NCBI GenBank assembly: GCA_002698985.1
Contig: PAAY01000006.1
Coordinates: 25,323 to 89,322, forward strand
Reading direction: 5' to 3'
DNA: 64,000 nt
DNA from: Saprospirales bacterium
Lineage (GTDB): Bacteria > Bacteroidota > Bacteroidia > Chitinophagales > Saprospiraceae
Positions within the stretch are counted from its first letter, which is position 1. The number at the start of each line of letters is the position of its first letter. The translations under genes and the position numbers were made by a program. Under the pieces are notes generated by a model. That model was not told the DNA's origin, did no database searches, and saw only the letters and a program-made list of their open reading frames with translations. Positions 1 through 7,818 of the stretch are shown here, one piece after another.

Positions 1-2
1 CG

Positions 3-659
3 AACACCGGCATCACCATCCGTGGCCAGCTATCACGCCCTGTGGAGGCAAAGGAGAAACTCCCAGGCATCATCGTGGTGCATGAGAACCGGGGGCTGAA
101 CCCGCACATTGCCGACGTCGGGCGGCGGGCCGCCATGGCCGGATTCATATCACTGGCACCTGACATGCTGACGCCATTGGGTGGCTATCCCGGTACAGAT
201 GATGAAGGAAGAACCCTCCAGCGGCAAAGAGACAGAAATGAAATGCTCGATGATTTCATCGCCGCTTTCGACCACCTCAAAACGCATCCTGAATGCTCTG
301 GCAAAGTAGGTGTGGTGGGCTTTTGTTTCGGCGGTTGGATCTCCAACATGATGGCGGCCCGGGTTCCTCAACTGGCCGCTGCCGTTCCCTTTTACGGGGG
401 ACAGGCCCCCGTGGATGAAGTGCCCAATATCAATGCTCCCCTGCTGCTTCACTTTGCTGAACTGGATAAAAGGGTCAATGCCGGCTGGCCGGATTACGAA
501 GCCGCCCTCAAAGAAAATGGGAAGGAATATACAGCCTTTGTTTACCCCGGCACCAATCACGGCTTCCACAACGACACCACCCCCCGCTACGACGAAGCCG
601 CCGCCAAACTGGCCTGGGAAAGAACAATCCAATTTTTCAGGGAAAAGCTGAAGCGGTGA
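3..659 (+). CDS. Dienelactone hydrolase family protein (5' end outside window)
   Basis: Alpha/beta hydrolase of the dienelactone hydrolase (DLH) family, which hydrolyses cyclic ester or lactone-type substrates; the actual substrate here is unknown. The reading frame is open to the window edge and the codons before the GTG at 42 still look like family sequence, so the gene begins upstream. Counting from that GTG, VVHENRG lies at residues 12-18, the nucleophile is Cys95 in GFCFGG, the acid is Asp142 in AELDKR, and the base is His173 in TNHGFH. The complete Cys-Asp-His triad argues for an active enzyme. No signal peptide can be judged because the N-terminus is missing. Confidence 0.9.
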   Translation, partial: NTGITIRGQLSRPVEAKEKLPGIIVVHENRGLNPHIADVGRRAAMAGFISLAPDMLTPLGGYPGTDDEGRTLQRQRDRNEMLDDFIAAFDHLKTHPECSGKVGVVGFCFGGWISNMMAARVPQLAAAVPFYGGQAPVDEVPNINAPLLLHFAELDKRVNAGWPDYEAALKENGKEYTAFVYPGTNHGFHNDTTPRYDEAAAKLAWERTIQFFREKLKR

Positions 660-756
660 TGGCAAAATCGAGCGTACCGGATAAATTGACTGAAATCGTT
701 GAGAAGGTTTGGGAATGCCTCCTCGAAACTCCTCTCAAACTCGCTCAACGAATCGA

Positions 757-1206
757 TCACATCATCCCCATACCACCCAGTTTCAACAAGCTGAACACGA
801 AAACCAATCCATAAAGGGCCATTATGACGATGGTCAGAATGCCGATAAAGCGGTAGTGCTTGCCCAGCTTCTCGAGGGCCTCTCCCATGGCCGTCTCGTC
901 ATTTCTGGCTAGGGCTGTTTTTGTGCCGTCGGCAAACAGTTGCAACAGCCGGATGGGGATGAAATAGAGCCCGGCAATGGCCATGTACAACACAAAGATC
1001 AGCACCCCAATCCCGGCGCCGAGTTTGCTGATGGAGGCAAAAAGCATAATCACCGACATCAGTACCATCAGACCGACCAGTACATAGCCGAGAATGGATA
1101 GGAAAAAGGCCCACTTTGAAGCGGTTTCCAGTCCGCTGACTGCGCGGTCATTGAGGATTAGCGGATCAGTTGATTGACCTGAATCGAGGATTTCCTGGTT
1201 TTCCAT
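757..1206 (-). CDS. DUF5362-like integral membrane protein
   Basis: Protein of 149 residues with a polar N-terminus and three hydrophobic stretches (about residues 33-60, 64-92 and 117-142), so probably an inner-membrane protein. It resembles the DUF5362 family of Bacteroidota; no function is known. The segment GTKTALARNDETAMGEALEK between the second and third helices is charged and probably faces the cytoplasm. It is a single gene, convergent with the dienelactone hydrolase. Family assignment is from memory of the pattern and is moderate; the gene itself is secure. Confidence 0.75.
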   Translation of the reverse strand: MENQEILDSGQSTDPLILNDRAVSGLETASKWAFFLSILGYVLVGLMVLMSVIMLFASISKLGAGIGVLIFVLYMAIAGLYFIPIRLLQLFADGTKTALARNDETAMGEALEKLGKHYRFIGILTIVIMALYGLVFVFSLLKLGGMGMM

Positions 1207-1270
1207 AGGTTGATAGAGTTTATGAAGAAATTGAAATTGCGAAGCACAATGTCGGAATTTATCTTCATAA

Positions 1271-1498
1271 ACGGGCTTCGATTTCAGCGGCGAGTTCGAA
1301 ACGGTGCAAGCTCCCCACCTGCTTCGTTACAGACTCGACGCTGTCCGCCTCGTGCAGGTGGATTTCTACCCAGCCAATGGCGGCACTTACATTACTGAGG
1401 TTTTCGAACCAGAAAACTCCAACCCACCGGAAATGCAGTAAAAAGGCTGGCAGGCCATCCTGGAGAATTTTATCAGGTATGCTGAAAATGAGTTGTAG
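1271..1498 (+). pseudogene. Remnant of SRPBCC/AHSA1-domain protein
   Basis: One frame reads like the C-terminal half of an Activator-of-Hsp90-ATPase (AHSA1/SRPBCC) protein: GFDFSGEFETV, then GGTYITEVFEPENSNPPEMQ, a TAA stop at 1439-1441, then KGWQAILENFIRY. In intact relatives the motif is roughly NPxEMQRxGWQAILDNFKKY, so the in-frame stop interrupts a conserved helix. A second stop at 1268-1270 closes the frame upstream and no start or N-terminal half is visible. The terminal TAG (1496-1498) lies within a hairpin repeat. I infer a decayed gene rather than a coding ORF. Confidence 0.65.
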
Positions 1499-1525
1499 AG
1501 ACGTATGCAGTTAAGTCTCTACAAC
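1492..1525. repeat. Inverted repeat with 11-bp arms (GTTGTAGAGAC / GTCTCTACAAC)
   Basis: Two perfect 11-bp arms are separated by 12 bases. The left arm overlaps the end of the SRPBCC remnant and supplies its TAG. Similar GTAGAGAC palindromes are dispersed in many Bacteroidota and cyanobacterial genomes (recalled, not searched). Confidence 0.7.
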
Positions 1526-1532
1526 TCCACCT

Positions 1533-2285
1533 TCACACCCCCACCCCTTCCATCATATAATGTGCATCCACCGAGGCCAGTGCGGCCAGGTTGACGATAT
1601 TGGAAACTTCTGCATCGCGAGGCAGCAGGTGGATGGGTTTGTCAAGCCCCAGCAGGATGGGGCCGATGGTATTGGCGCTGCTTAGCTTTCTGATCAGGCG
1701 CAGGCTGATATGGGCTGCGTCCAGGTTGGGGAAGATAAGCAGGTTGGGCCGCCGGTGGATGTCTGCAAATGGATAGTAGGCATCGATCTTGTCCTGATCC
1801 AATGCCACATCCGGCTGTACGGGACCATCACAGGGAATGTCAGGCCGGACAGCTTTGACCATTTCGACAGCCCGCCTCATTTTTTCGGTTTGCGGGCACC
1901 TGACCGAACCGAAGTTTGAGAACGACAACATGGCTACCCGGGGTTCTATGCGCATGCGTTCCAACTCTTCAATGGCCATCAGTGTGATATCGGTAAGTTG
2001 CTCAGCAGTGGGCTCGATGATGACTGCAGCATCTGCATGGAAGTAATTTTTCCTGTCCTGCTGGATCATGTACATCCCGGCTACGAACTTGTGCCCCCTG
2101 CCGGCACCGAAGATCTTCAGTGCTGGACGCAATACCTCTGGGTAATTCACCGATACGCCGGCCACCATGGCATCAGCGTGGCCGGTTTTCACCATCATGG
2201 TTCCGAAGTAGAAATAATTTTTCATGCTCAGCGCAGCCCCTGACAGCGTTTTTCCCTTTCGCTCCCCAAACTGTAAACTCTTCAC
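1533..2285 (-). pseudogene. maeB: C-terminal fragment of malic enzyme MaeB (phosphotransacetylase-like domain)
   Basis: The 250 residues match the last third of the roughly 760-residue NADP-malic enzyme MaeB, namely its phosphate acetyl/butyryltransferase-like domain, which is regulatory rather than catalytic. Visible landmarks are NYFYFGTMMVKTGHADAM, GVSVNYPEVLRPAL, GPVQPDVALD and the closing VNLAALASVDAHY. The malic enzyme and NAD-binding domains that should precede it are absent: upstream of the only start (GTG at 2283-2285) an in-frame TAG occurs at once and then repeat sequence begins. The fragment is open throughout its length. It is either a 5'-deleted gene or a break caused by assembly across the repeat at 2290-2558. 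Expression as a stand-alone domain cannot be excluded. Confidence 0.8.
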
Positions 2286-2289
2286 CCTA

Positions 2290-2558
2290 CACTATTTCAA
2301 CCGCAGAGTTGAACAGAGTTATTTCACAGAGTTTCACAGAGTTTTGTCACGGAGTTCCACGGAGCTGGATCCCGACCCTACTCTCTACTCTCTACTCCCT
2401 ACTCTAGGAAGAGTTATTTCACGGAGTTTCACAGAGTTTTGACTCGGAGGTCCACGGAGCTAGACCCCCAAACCGACAACTGACAACTGACAACCTTCAT
2501 AACCCTCTATAACCCTCCATAATCTCTATAATCCTCCATAATCTTCATAATCCTCTCT
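2290..2558 (-). repeat. Type I composite intergenic repeat, copy 1
   Basis: Block of short imperfect tandem motifs. Read on the minus strand the order is GGATTATGG-type units, GTTGTCAGTTGTC units, GGTCTAGCTCCGTG, CTCCGAGTCAAAACTCTGTG, then TAGGGAGTAGAGAGTAG and a second run of the ACTCTGTG motif. The same order recurs at 18.34-18.64 kb and, altered, at 22.59-22.86 kb. It lies directly 3' of the aldo/keto reductase gene and at the broken end of maeB. Confidence 0.85.
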
Positions 2559-2561
2559 TCC

Positions 2562-3578
2562 TCACTTCAACACCTGTTCGATTTCCTCCAGCATATCCTG
2601 GTCGAAATCCAGTTTGTCGAGGGCGGAGATGTTGTCGAGCAGTTGCGAGACGCGGCTGACACCCACCAGCACGCTGGTCACCCGCTCGTCTTTGAGCAGC
2701 CAGGCGATGGCCATTTGGGCCAGGCTTTGCCCCCTGCTTTCGGCGATGGCATTCAGCTTTCGCACTTTGTCGAGCAGTTCCGGTTTCAGCTGGTCCTCTT
2801 TCAGGTAACGACCGTCTTTGGCGATGCGGCTGTCGGCGGGGATGCCTTTGAGGTATTTACCTGTGAGGATGCCCTGCTCCAGTGGCGAGAAGGCGATGGC
2901 GCCCGTGCCGGTTTCGGCGAGAACATCCAGCAGACCGTCCTCTACCCAGCGGTCCAGCATGCTGTAGCGCGGTTGGTGGATGAACAGGCGGGTGCCCATG
3001 GAACGCAGGAGCTCATCGGCCTGGCGGGTGCGATCCGCATCGTATTGCGACACGCCGACGTAAAGGGCTTTGCCCTGCCGCACGATGTCAGCCAGGGCGC
3101 TCATGGTTTCCTCCAGTGGGGTATAGGGGTCGGGGCGGTGGTGGTAGAAGATGTCCACGTAGTCCAGTCCCATGCGTTTGAGGCTCTGGTCTAGGGAGGC
3201 GATGAGGTATTTGCGGGAACCGAAGTTGCCATAGGGGCCGGGCCACATATCCCAACCGGCTTTGGTGGAGATGATGAGTTGGTCGCGGTAGGGTTTGAAA
3301 TCCTGTCGCATCAGCCGCCCGAAATTTTCTTCGGCTGCGCCAAAAGGCGGACCGTAATTGTTGGCCAGATCAAAATGGGTGATGCCGTGGTCAAAAGCTG
3401 TTCGCAGGATGTGGCGGCCTTCTTCCAGGTTGTTCACATGGCCGAAGTTGTGCCACAGTCCCAGGCTGATCATGGGCAGCAGGATGCCGCTGCGGCCACA
3501 GCGGCGGTATTTCATTTTTTCGTAGCGCCCTTCGTGCGCAACGTATTGGCCAGGGTCGTATGCATCGTGTATTTTCAT
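2562..3578 (-). CDS. gpr: Aldo/keto reductase, L-glyceraldehyde 3-phosphate reductase type (YghZ-like)
   Basis: NADPH-dependent aldo/keto reductase of 338 residues, very like E. coli YghZ/Gpr (AKR14), which reduces methylglyoxal and L-glyceraldehyde 3-phosphate. Shared landmarks include LGLWHNFGHVN, THFDLANNYGPP, GWDMWPGPYG and SRKYLIASLDQSLKRMGLDY. The predicted catalytic tetrad is Asp70, Tyr75, Lys106 and His147. The barrel is complete and there is no signal peptide, so the enzyme is cytosolic. It is a single gene that ends 3 bp from the type I repeat block. Confidence 0.9.
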   Translation of the reverse strand: MKIHDAYDPGQYVAHEGRYEKMKYRRCGRSGILLPMISLGLWHNFGHVNNLEEGRHILRTAFDHGITHFDLANNYGPPFGAAEENFGRLMRQDFKPYRDQLIISTKAGWDMWPGPYGNFGSRKYLIASLDQSLKRMGLDYVDIFYHHRPDPYTPLEETMSALADIVRQGKALYVGVSQYDADRTRQADELLRSMGTRLFIHQPRYSMLDRWVEDGLLDVLAETGTGAIAFSPLEQGILTGKYLKGIPADSRIAKDGRYLKEDQLKPELLDKVRKLNAIAESRGQSLAQMAIAWLLKDERVTSVLVGVSRVSQLLDNISALDKLDFDQDMLEEIEQVLK

Positions 3579-3810
3579 AGCTGATTCAGTTTTGCGAAGC
3601 GAAGGCCGGAAAGATCATAAAATTGAACGAATCGCAGGCTGCGCAGACAGGTTGTGCTGCATGTTCTTCTAACCCTGTACGCAGAAATCATTATCTTGCG
3701 CTCCTCCCCCAACCTTCCAGATGCATCCGCATTCCAGCTCAATGGGAACGAAATTTTGAGAAAACTTCAGCTGATCAACCGCCTGCCGGTTGTCACTATT
3801 GGTCAACGCT

Positions 3811-4566
3811 ATGAACACATTATTCCGGGTGAAGTACTACTTCAACTCCTACTGGAGGGGCTATGCCACAGAGGCCTGGCACTACCTGAGATCGCCCTTT
3901 GTTCCGAAGAAAAAACCTTCGTGCCGGTTTCTGATCTTCACAGGGGGCAGGACAGGAAGCACCCTGCTGCGCACCCTTCTGAACTCCCACCCCGACATCC
4001 ATTGCGAGGGCGAAATCCTGAAAGGACGCATGCTGGACCCACTCCGCTTTGTCAATAGCAAATCCAACCAGAGCCAGGGCCGTGTTTATGGTTTCAAGCT
4101 GCTTTCTTACCAGCTTCGGGATGTGCAGCATGCCATCAAAGACAAAAAGGCATTTCTGAAAAGCCTGGCCGATGAGGGCTTCAAAATCATTTACCTGGAG
4201 CGCCGGGACAAAAAGCGGCAGGCATTGTCAGTGGCTTACGCCATGCATACCGATTATTGGCACGACACGGGATCGGGAAACAGCAACAAACCCCAAGTAG
4301 CCATTGCCGAAGCGCAACTGACGCAACTGGAAAACGAAATCCGGAAACTGACGGATTTTGAGAAGGAAATTCTCGAGGGATTGGACTACCGGCACCTCAT
4401 TTACGAAGAAGACCTGCTGAAAGAGGACTTGCGCGAAGCCACGTTAAAAGAGCTTTTCAAGCTGTTCGGTGTGCCCTACCGGGCAACATATTCCCCAAAT
4501 AAAAAGGTTTTGACCGGACAGCCCCGGAGCCTGGTTACAGCCGTGCGATCCACCAGTGAAAATTAA
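3811..4566 (+). CDS. Sulfotransferase family protein
   Basis: Protein of 251 residues from the ATG at 3811. FTGGRTGSTLLRTLL (residues 43-57) is the 5'-phosphosulfate-binding loop of PAPS-dependent sulfotransferases, followed by the usual NSHPDIHCEGEIL. A likely 3'-phosphate-binding segment is IIYLERRDKKRQALS. It would transfer sulfate from PAPS to a carbohydrate or other acceptor; the acceptor is unknown. An in-frame TTG at 3790 is a less likely start. Its TAA (4564-4566) overlaps the stop of the convergent glycosyltransferase at the bases TTAA, and the pairing hints at modification of a surface glycan (inference). Confidence 0.8.
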   Translation: MNTLFRVKYYFNSYWRGYATEAWHYLRSPFVPKKKPSCRFLIFTGGRTGSTLLRTLLNSHPDIHCEGEILKGRMLDPLRFVNSKSNQSQGRVYGFKLLSYQLRDVQHAIKDKKAFLKSLADEGFKIIYLERRDKKRQALSVAYAMHTDYWHDTGSGNSNKPQVAIAEAQLTQLENEIRKLTDFEKEILEGLDYRHLIYEEDLLKEDLREATLKELFKLFGVPYRATYSPNKKVLTGQPRSLVTAVRSTSEN

Positions 4567-5687
4567 GATCCGCCTTGCCCGGAATCCAATAATTCCCGGT
4601 ACAAGGCGGCCATTTTTTCCACGGTTTGTTCCGTGTTGAAATGGGTTTCGATTCTCCTTCGGGCCTGCCGGCCCAATTCGGAGGCAGCCTCTCTGTTGTT
4701 GAACAACCAAAGGATGGCGTCACGCAAGGCGGTAGCTTTACCCGGTTCCACCACCAGGCCGCTTTTCCCATGCGCCACCAGTTCCCTGTTACCGGGGATG
4801 GCCGTTATGACCGGTGCCACCTCCAAACACATGGCCTCGATGACGGACTTGGTCAGTGATTCCCCTTTTACCGAAGGAAGGACGAAGGCATCAGCGCCGG
4901 CAACGAAATTCAGTACATCATTTCTGAAGCCGGTGAAAATCACCTTTTCACGGGCGGGGCTTTTTTTCAACAAGTTCAGGTTGGCAGTTGTGTCCATATC
5001 CCGGCCGATGAGCAAGAGGTAAACAGGCAAGTCTTCGGGCAGCAGGGTCATGGCCTTCAGCAAATGTGGGACGCCCTTCATGCGGCGGTTGTTGGCCACA
5101 GTAACCAGCAACAGGGCATTGGCCGGCAGGCTGAATTTTTTCCGGAGGTCATAAGGTTCATACCCTGCGTACCAGCGCACATCGTGGCCTTTGTGGATGG
5201 TCACGGGCTTGTCGGTCCTGGAAAACAACTGCCTGCGGATCAGCTCCTCCACACCCTGTGAATTACAGACGATTTTGTCCACGCGGGGATGCAGGTATTT
5301 GAGGTAAGCCGTTGGATCCCACCAATGGATGTTTCCGGTGTAACCCCGGTACAGCAGCACCTTGACAGACAGGCCACGGGCTGCCCGGATGCCATTCACA
5401 GTGGCCACGCTGTTGTACAGGTGCAGGATGTCAATCTCGTTTTCCACGAGGAATTCCCGGATCTTTTTCACTTCCCTTCGGTCAAACTTGCGGATGGGGT
5501 GCCAGGGCACAACCCTGACGCCAGCCGCTTCAAACTCAGCTATCCAGCTCGCTTCAGGATAGGTCATCACCGTCACCTCAAAGCCCTGCCTGGCCAGGCC
5601 CAGGTAAATGGCTGCCTCCGGCCGGGTTGAGTGGTAATCGCGGTAGTCGCTGATGACTAGTATCTTTGGGGGGAAGCTAGATGGCAT
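4563..5687 (-). CDS. Glycosyltransferase family 4 (GT-B fold)
   Basis: Retaining GT4-type glycosyltransferase of 374 residues without a signal peptide, probably cytoplasmic or membrane-associated, acting in glycan or LPS-type polymer assembly. The N-terminal Rossmann half starts KILVISDYRDYHSTRPE. The C-terminal donor-binding half has VANNRRMKGVPHLLKAM and the E-x7-E motif GESLTKSVIEAM (Glu276 and Glu284), then GNRELVAHGKSGLVVEPG. The donor sugar cannot be read from the sequence. It is convergent with the sulfotransferase, with overlapping stop codons. TTTGCGAAGCGA lies directly upstream of its ATG. Confidence 0.88.
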   Translation of the reverse strand: MPSSFPPKILVISDYRDYHSTRPEAAIYLGLARQGFEVTVMTYPEASWIAEFEAAGVRVVPWHPIRKFDRREVKKIREFLVENEIDILHLYNSVATVNGIRAARGLSVKVLLYRGYTGNIHWWDPTAYLKYLHPRVDKIVCNSQGVEELIRRQLFSRTDKPVTIHKGHDVRWYAGYEPYDLRKKFSLPANALLLVTVANNRRMKGVPHLLKAMTLLPEDLPVYLLLIGRDMDTTANLNLLKKSPAREKVIFTGFRNDVLNFVAGADAFVLPSVKGESLTKSVIEAMCLEVAPVITAIPGNRELVAHGKSGLVVEPGKATALRDAILWLFNNREAASELGRQARRRIETHFNTEQTVEKMAALYRELLDSGQGGS

Positions 5688-5776
5688 TTGCGAAGCGATT
5701 GCTTTTGAACAATTGTGACACCGGCGAATTATTTTGGCAATTTGGATGTTTTACCGAAGGCAAATAAAAACAAAGC

Positions 5777-6085
5777 ATGATGAAAGATTACAACACACTG
5801 GTGGAAGCACTTCAGGATCTGAACGCAAGGGGTTACTCTGACGATTTCGAATTGCAAACTTCCTGTATCCATTGCAAGACAAAAAAACTCAGCCTGAAAC
5901 CCGACGAGTTTGAAATCGTGGAAGTGTATCGCTTTGAAGGCATGAGCGACCCCGACGACAATGCTGTGGTGTATGCCCTGGAAGCCGCCGACGGCACCAA
6001 AGGCGTCATCGTGGATGCCTACGGAACTTATGCACAAAACCTGGATTTCGAGCTGGCGGAAAAGTTGCGAAGAGCTAAGGGTTGA
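5777..6085 (+). CDS. Small conserved Bacteroidota protein (often labelled phosphoribosylpyrophosphate synthetase)
   Basis: 102 residues, soluble and acidic. The pattern DYNTLVEALQDLNARGY, FEIVEVYRFEGMSDPDDNAV and GTKGVIVDAYGTYA matches a small family widespread in Bacteroidota. Database entries often call it phosphoribosylpyrophosphate synthetase, but it is far too short for that enzyme and lacks its motifs, so the function is unknown. Two adjacent ATG codons (5777 and 5780) are possible starts. Cys38 and Cys41 form a CxxC-like pair that may not be conserved. Confidence 0.8.
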   Translation: MMKDYNTLVEALQDLNARGYSDDFELQTSCIHCKTKKLSLKPDEFEIVEVYRFEGMSDPDDNAVVYALEAADGTKGVIVDAYGTYAQNLDFELAEKLRRAKG

Positions 6086-6211
6086 TAGCCTTTTATCAAT
6101 CGTTTAGCGAAATGCTTAGCCAAGCTTGAAACGACTCGCCCCCCACCCCATGTCGATACACACATTTTCTTTTTCTTTGTCTTTCTTCGAAAAAACTGAA
6201 ATCACCTTTTC

Positions 6212-7315
6212 ATGCGCAACATCCTGCTTTTAATCGCACTGCTCATTACTGAATCCTTGCTGGCCCAAGGCGGCCGACAGCCCCTCGACATCCGCATGGA
6301 TTTCGAATCCTACGACCCGCCCAGCACCCTGGTGGTACCCGAACATCCCACCACCCGCGCCAAATACCCATTCATAGATGTGCACAGCCATCACTGGCGC
6401 ATGGACACCGCCAACCTGGACAAATTGATCCGTGAGATGGACTCCCTCAACATGGGCATCATCGTCAACCTGAGTGGGCGTGGCGGCCGCACCCTCAAAG
6501 CCATGACCGAGAACATTGCAAAGCAATACCCCAACCGGGTGGCGGTCTTCACCAACATCAACCTGCGCAGTATAGACGACCCCGACTGGACGGAAGAAAC
6601 CGTAAAGCAAATTGAATTCGACGTGGCCAACGGAGCCCGCGGACTCAAGATTTACAAAAGCCAGGGCATGTTCAACACGGACAGCAGCGGTAACCGCATC
6701 CGCATCAACGACCCCCGCATCGATCCCGTTTGGGCCAAATGCGGCGAACTGGGCATCCCCGTCATCATCCATGCCGCCGATCCCAGGCCCTTCTGGCAAC
6801 CCCTCGACTCCCTCAACGAGCGCTGGCTGGAGCTGAAGCTGCGCCCGGGCCGCAAAAGGGAAGCCGACGACCCCGCCCCCTGGGAAACCATCATTGCCGA
6901 ACAGCACGATGTGTTCCGCAAGCATCCCAACACCACCTTCATCAATGCCCACTTTGGCTGGTTCGCCAATGACCTGGCCCGGCTGGACAGCCTCATGGCG
7001 GAGTTCCCCAATATGTACGTGGAGTTCGGAGCCGTCATCGCAGAATTGGGGCGACAGCCCAGAATGGCCAACTGGTTCTTCGAAAAACACCAGGACCGCA
7101 TCCTCTTCGGCAAAGACGCCTACCACCCCGAGGAGTACCACACCTACTTCCGGGTGCTCGAAACCGCCGATGAGTATTTTCCGTATTACAAGCGCTACCA
7201 CGCCTTCTGGAAAATGTACGGCCTCGATTTACCCGATGAAATTCTGAAAAAGGTGTATTACAAAAATGCCCTGCGCATCATTCCCGGACTGGACGCATCC
7301 CTGTTTCCGGAATGA
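6212..7315 (+). CDS. Secreted amidohydrolase-family metal-dependent hydrolase
   Basis: 367 residues with a signal peptide (MRNILLLIALLITESLLAQG), so exported to the periplasm or beyond. It belongs to the amidohydrolase-2 branch of the TIM-barrel metallohydrolases, which hydrolyse or decarboxylate small ring compounds; the substrate is unknown. Likely metal ligands are His58 and His60 (DVHSHHW), His187 (IIHAADP), His247 (NAHFGW) and Asp302 (FGKDAYHP). The barrel appears complete and no sorting domain follows. It is a single gene, followed by a hairpin at 7327-7346. Confidence 0.85.
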   Translation: MRNILLLIALLITESLLAQGGRQPLDIRMDFESYDPPSTLVVPEHPTTRAKYPFIDVHSHHWRMDTANLDKLIREMDSLNMGIIVNLSGRGGRTLKAMTENIAKQYPNRVAVFTNINLRSIDDPDWTEETVKQIEFDVANGARGLKIYKSQGMFNTDSSGNRIRINDPRIDPVWAKCGELGIPVIIHAADPRPFWQPLDSLNERWLELKLRPGRKREADDPAPWETIIAEQHDVFRKHPNTTFINAHFGWFANDLARLDSLMAEFPNMYVEFGAVIAELGRQPRMANWFFEKHQDRILFGKDAYHPEEYHTYFRVLETADEYFPYYKRYHAFWKMYGLDLPDEILKKVYYKNALRIIPGLDASLFPE

Positions 7316-7326
7316 TGTCAATGTTG

Positions 7327-7346
7327 TTGGAAAATTCATTTTCCAA
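7327..7346. repeat. Hairpin TTGGAAAA-TTCA-TTTTCCAA after the amidohydrolase gene
   Basis: Perfect 8-bp stem with a 4-base loop, 12 bases after the stop codon. There is no T tract after it, so it may be an RNA-stabilising hairpin rather than an intrinsic terminator. Confidence 0.6.
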
Positions 7347-7377
7347 AGCCCCCCAGAAAAGCAGCCAAATACCATTG

Positions 7378-7468
7378 TAGCACGGCCTTTAGGCTGTGCA
7401 AAGGAAAACAGCCTTCCCGCCAAAGGCGGATAAACAGGCTGTGCCCGTCCAGCGACCTTAAGGTCGCT
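7378..7468. repeat. Cluster of three GC-rich palindromes
   Basis: In order: GCACGGCCTTTAGGCTGTGC (7380-7399, one mismatch per arm), CCGCCAAAGGCGG (7418-7430) and the perfect 18-bp palindrome AGCGACCTTAAGGTCGCT (7451-7468). The word AGGCTGTGC occurs twice (7391-7399 and 7436-7444). This fills the gap before the MoaD-like gene. It may be repeat-derived; a leader role is not evident. Confidence 0.65.
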
Positions 7469-7504
7469 AAGAATACGAGAAAGGAAGTCTCAAATTAGAC
7501 CTAA

Positions 7505-7777
7505 ATGCCCACCGTCCGGTTCACATACGCCCTGAAGCGCTTTTTTCCAACCCTTCGGGAAATGGAAATCCAGGCTGCCACTTTGCCTGAACTCCTGGAT
7601 GAGGTAGAAGCCGCCTTTCCCGGCCTGAAAAACTACGTGCTGGATGAACGGGGCTCGCTGCGCAAACACGTCAACATTTTCGTCAATGGCAGCCTCATTG
7701 CCGACCGGGAAAAATTGTCAGACCCCATTGGCGAAGATTGCGAAGTGTTCATCATGCAGGCCCTCTCCGGTGGTTGA
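7505..7777 (+). CDS. MoaD/ThiS-family ubiquitin-like sulfur-carrier protein
   Basis: 90 residues with the beta-grasp pattern of MoaD/ThiS and the diagnostic C-terminal Gly-Gly (ALSGG) that an E1-like enzyme adenylates and thiocarboxylates. Family landmarks are LPELLDEVEAAFPGLKNYVLDE and HVNIFVNGS. No MoeB/ThiF activator and no MoaE or ThiG partner is nearby, so a role in molybdopterin or thiamine synthesis is not supported by context. It is followed 41 bp downstream by the BNR-repeat gene on the same strand, an arrangement I recall from several phyla; the two probably form an operon. Confidence 0.85.
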   Translation: MPTVRFTYALKRFFPTLREMEIQAATLPELLDEVEAAFPGLKNYVLDERGSLRKHVNIFVNGSLIADREKLSDPIGEDCEVFIMQALSGG

Positions 7778-7818
7778 CCGGCACCTTACCAATTCTCACC
7801 CGATCAAATTGAATCAAT

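Noticed and set aside
5777..6085. Annotation as phosphoribosylpyrophosphate synthetase
   Set aside because: The protein has 102 residues and lacks the ATP/PRPP motifs of that enzyme.
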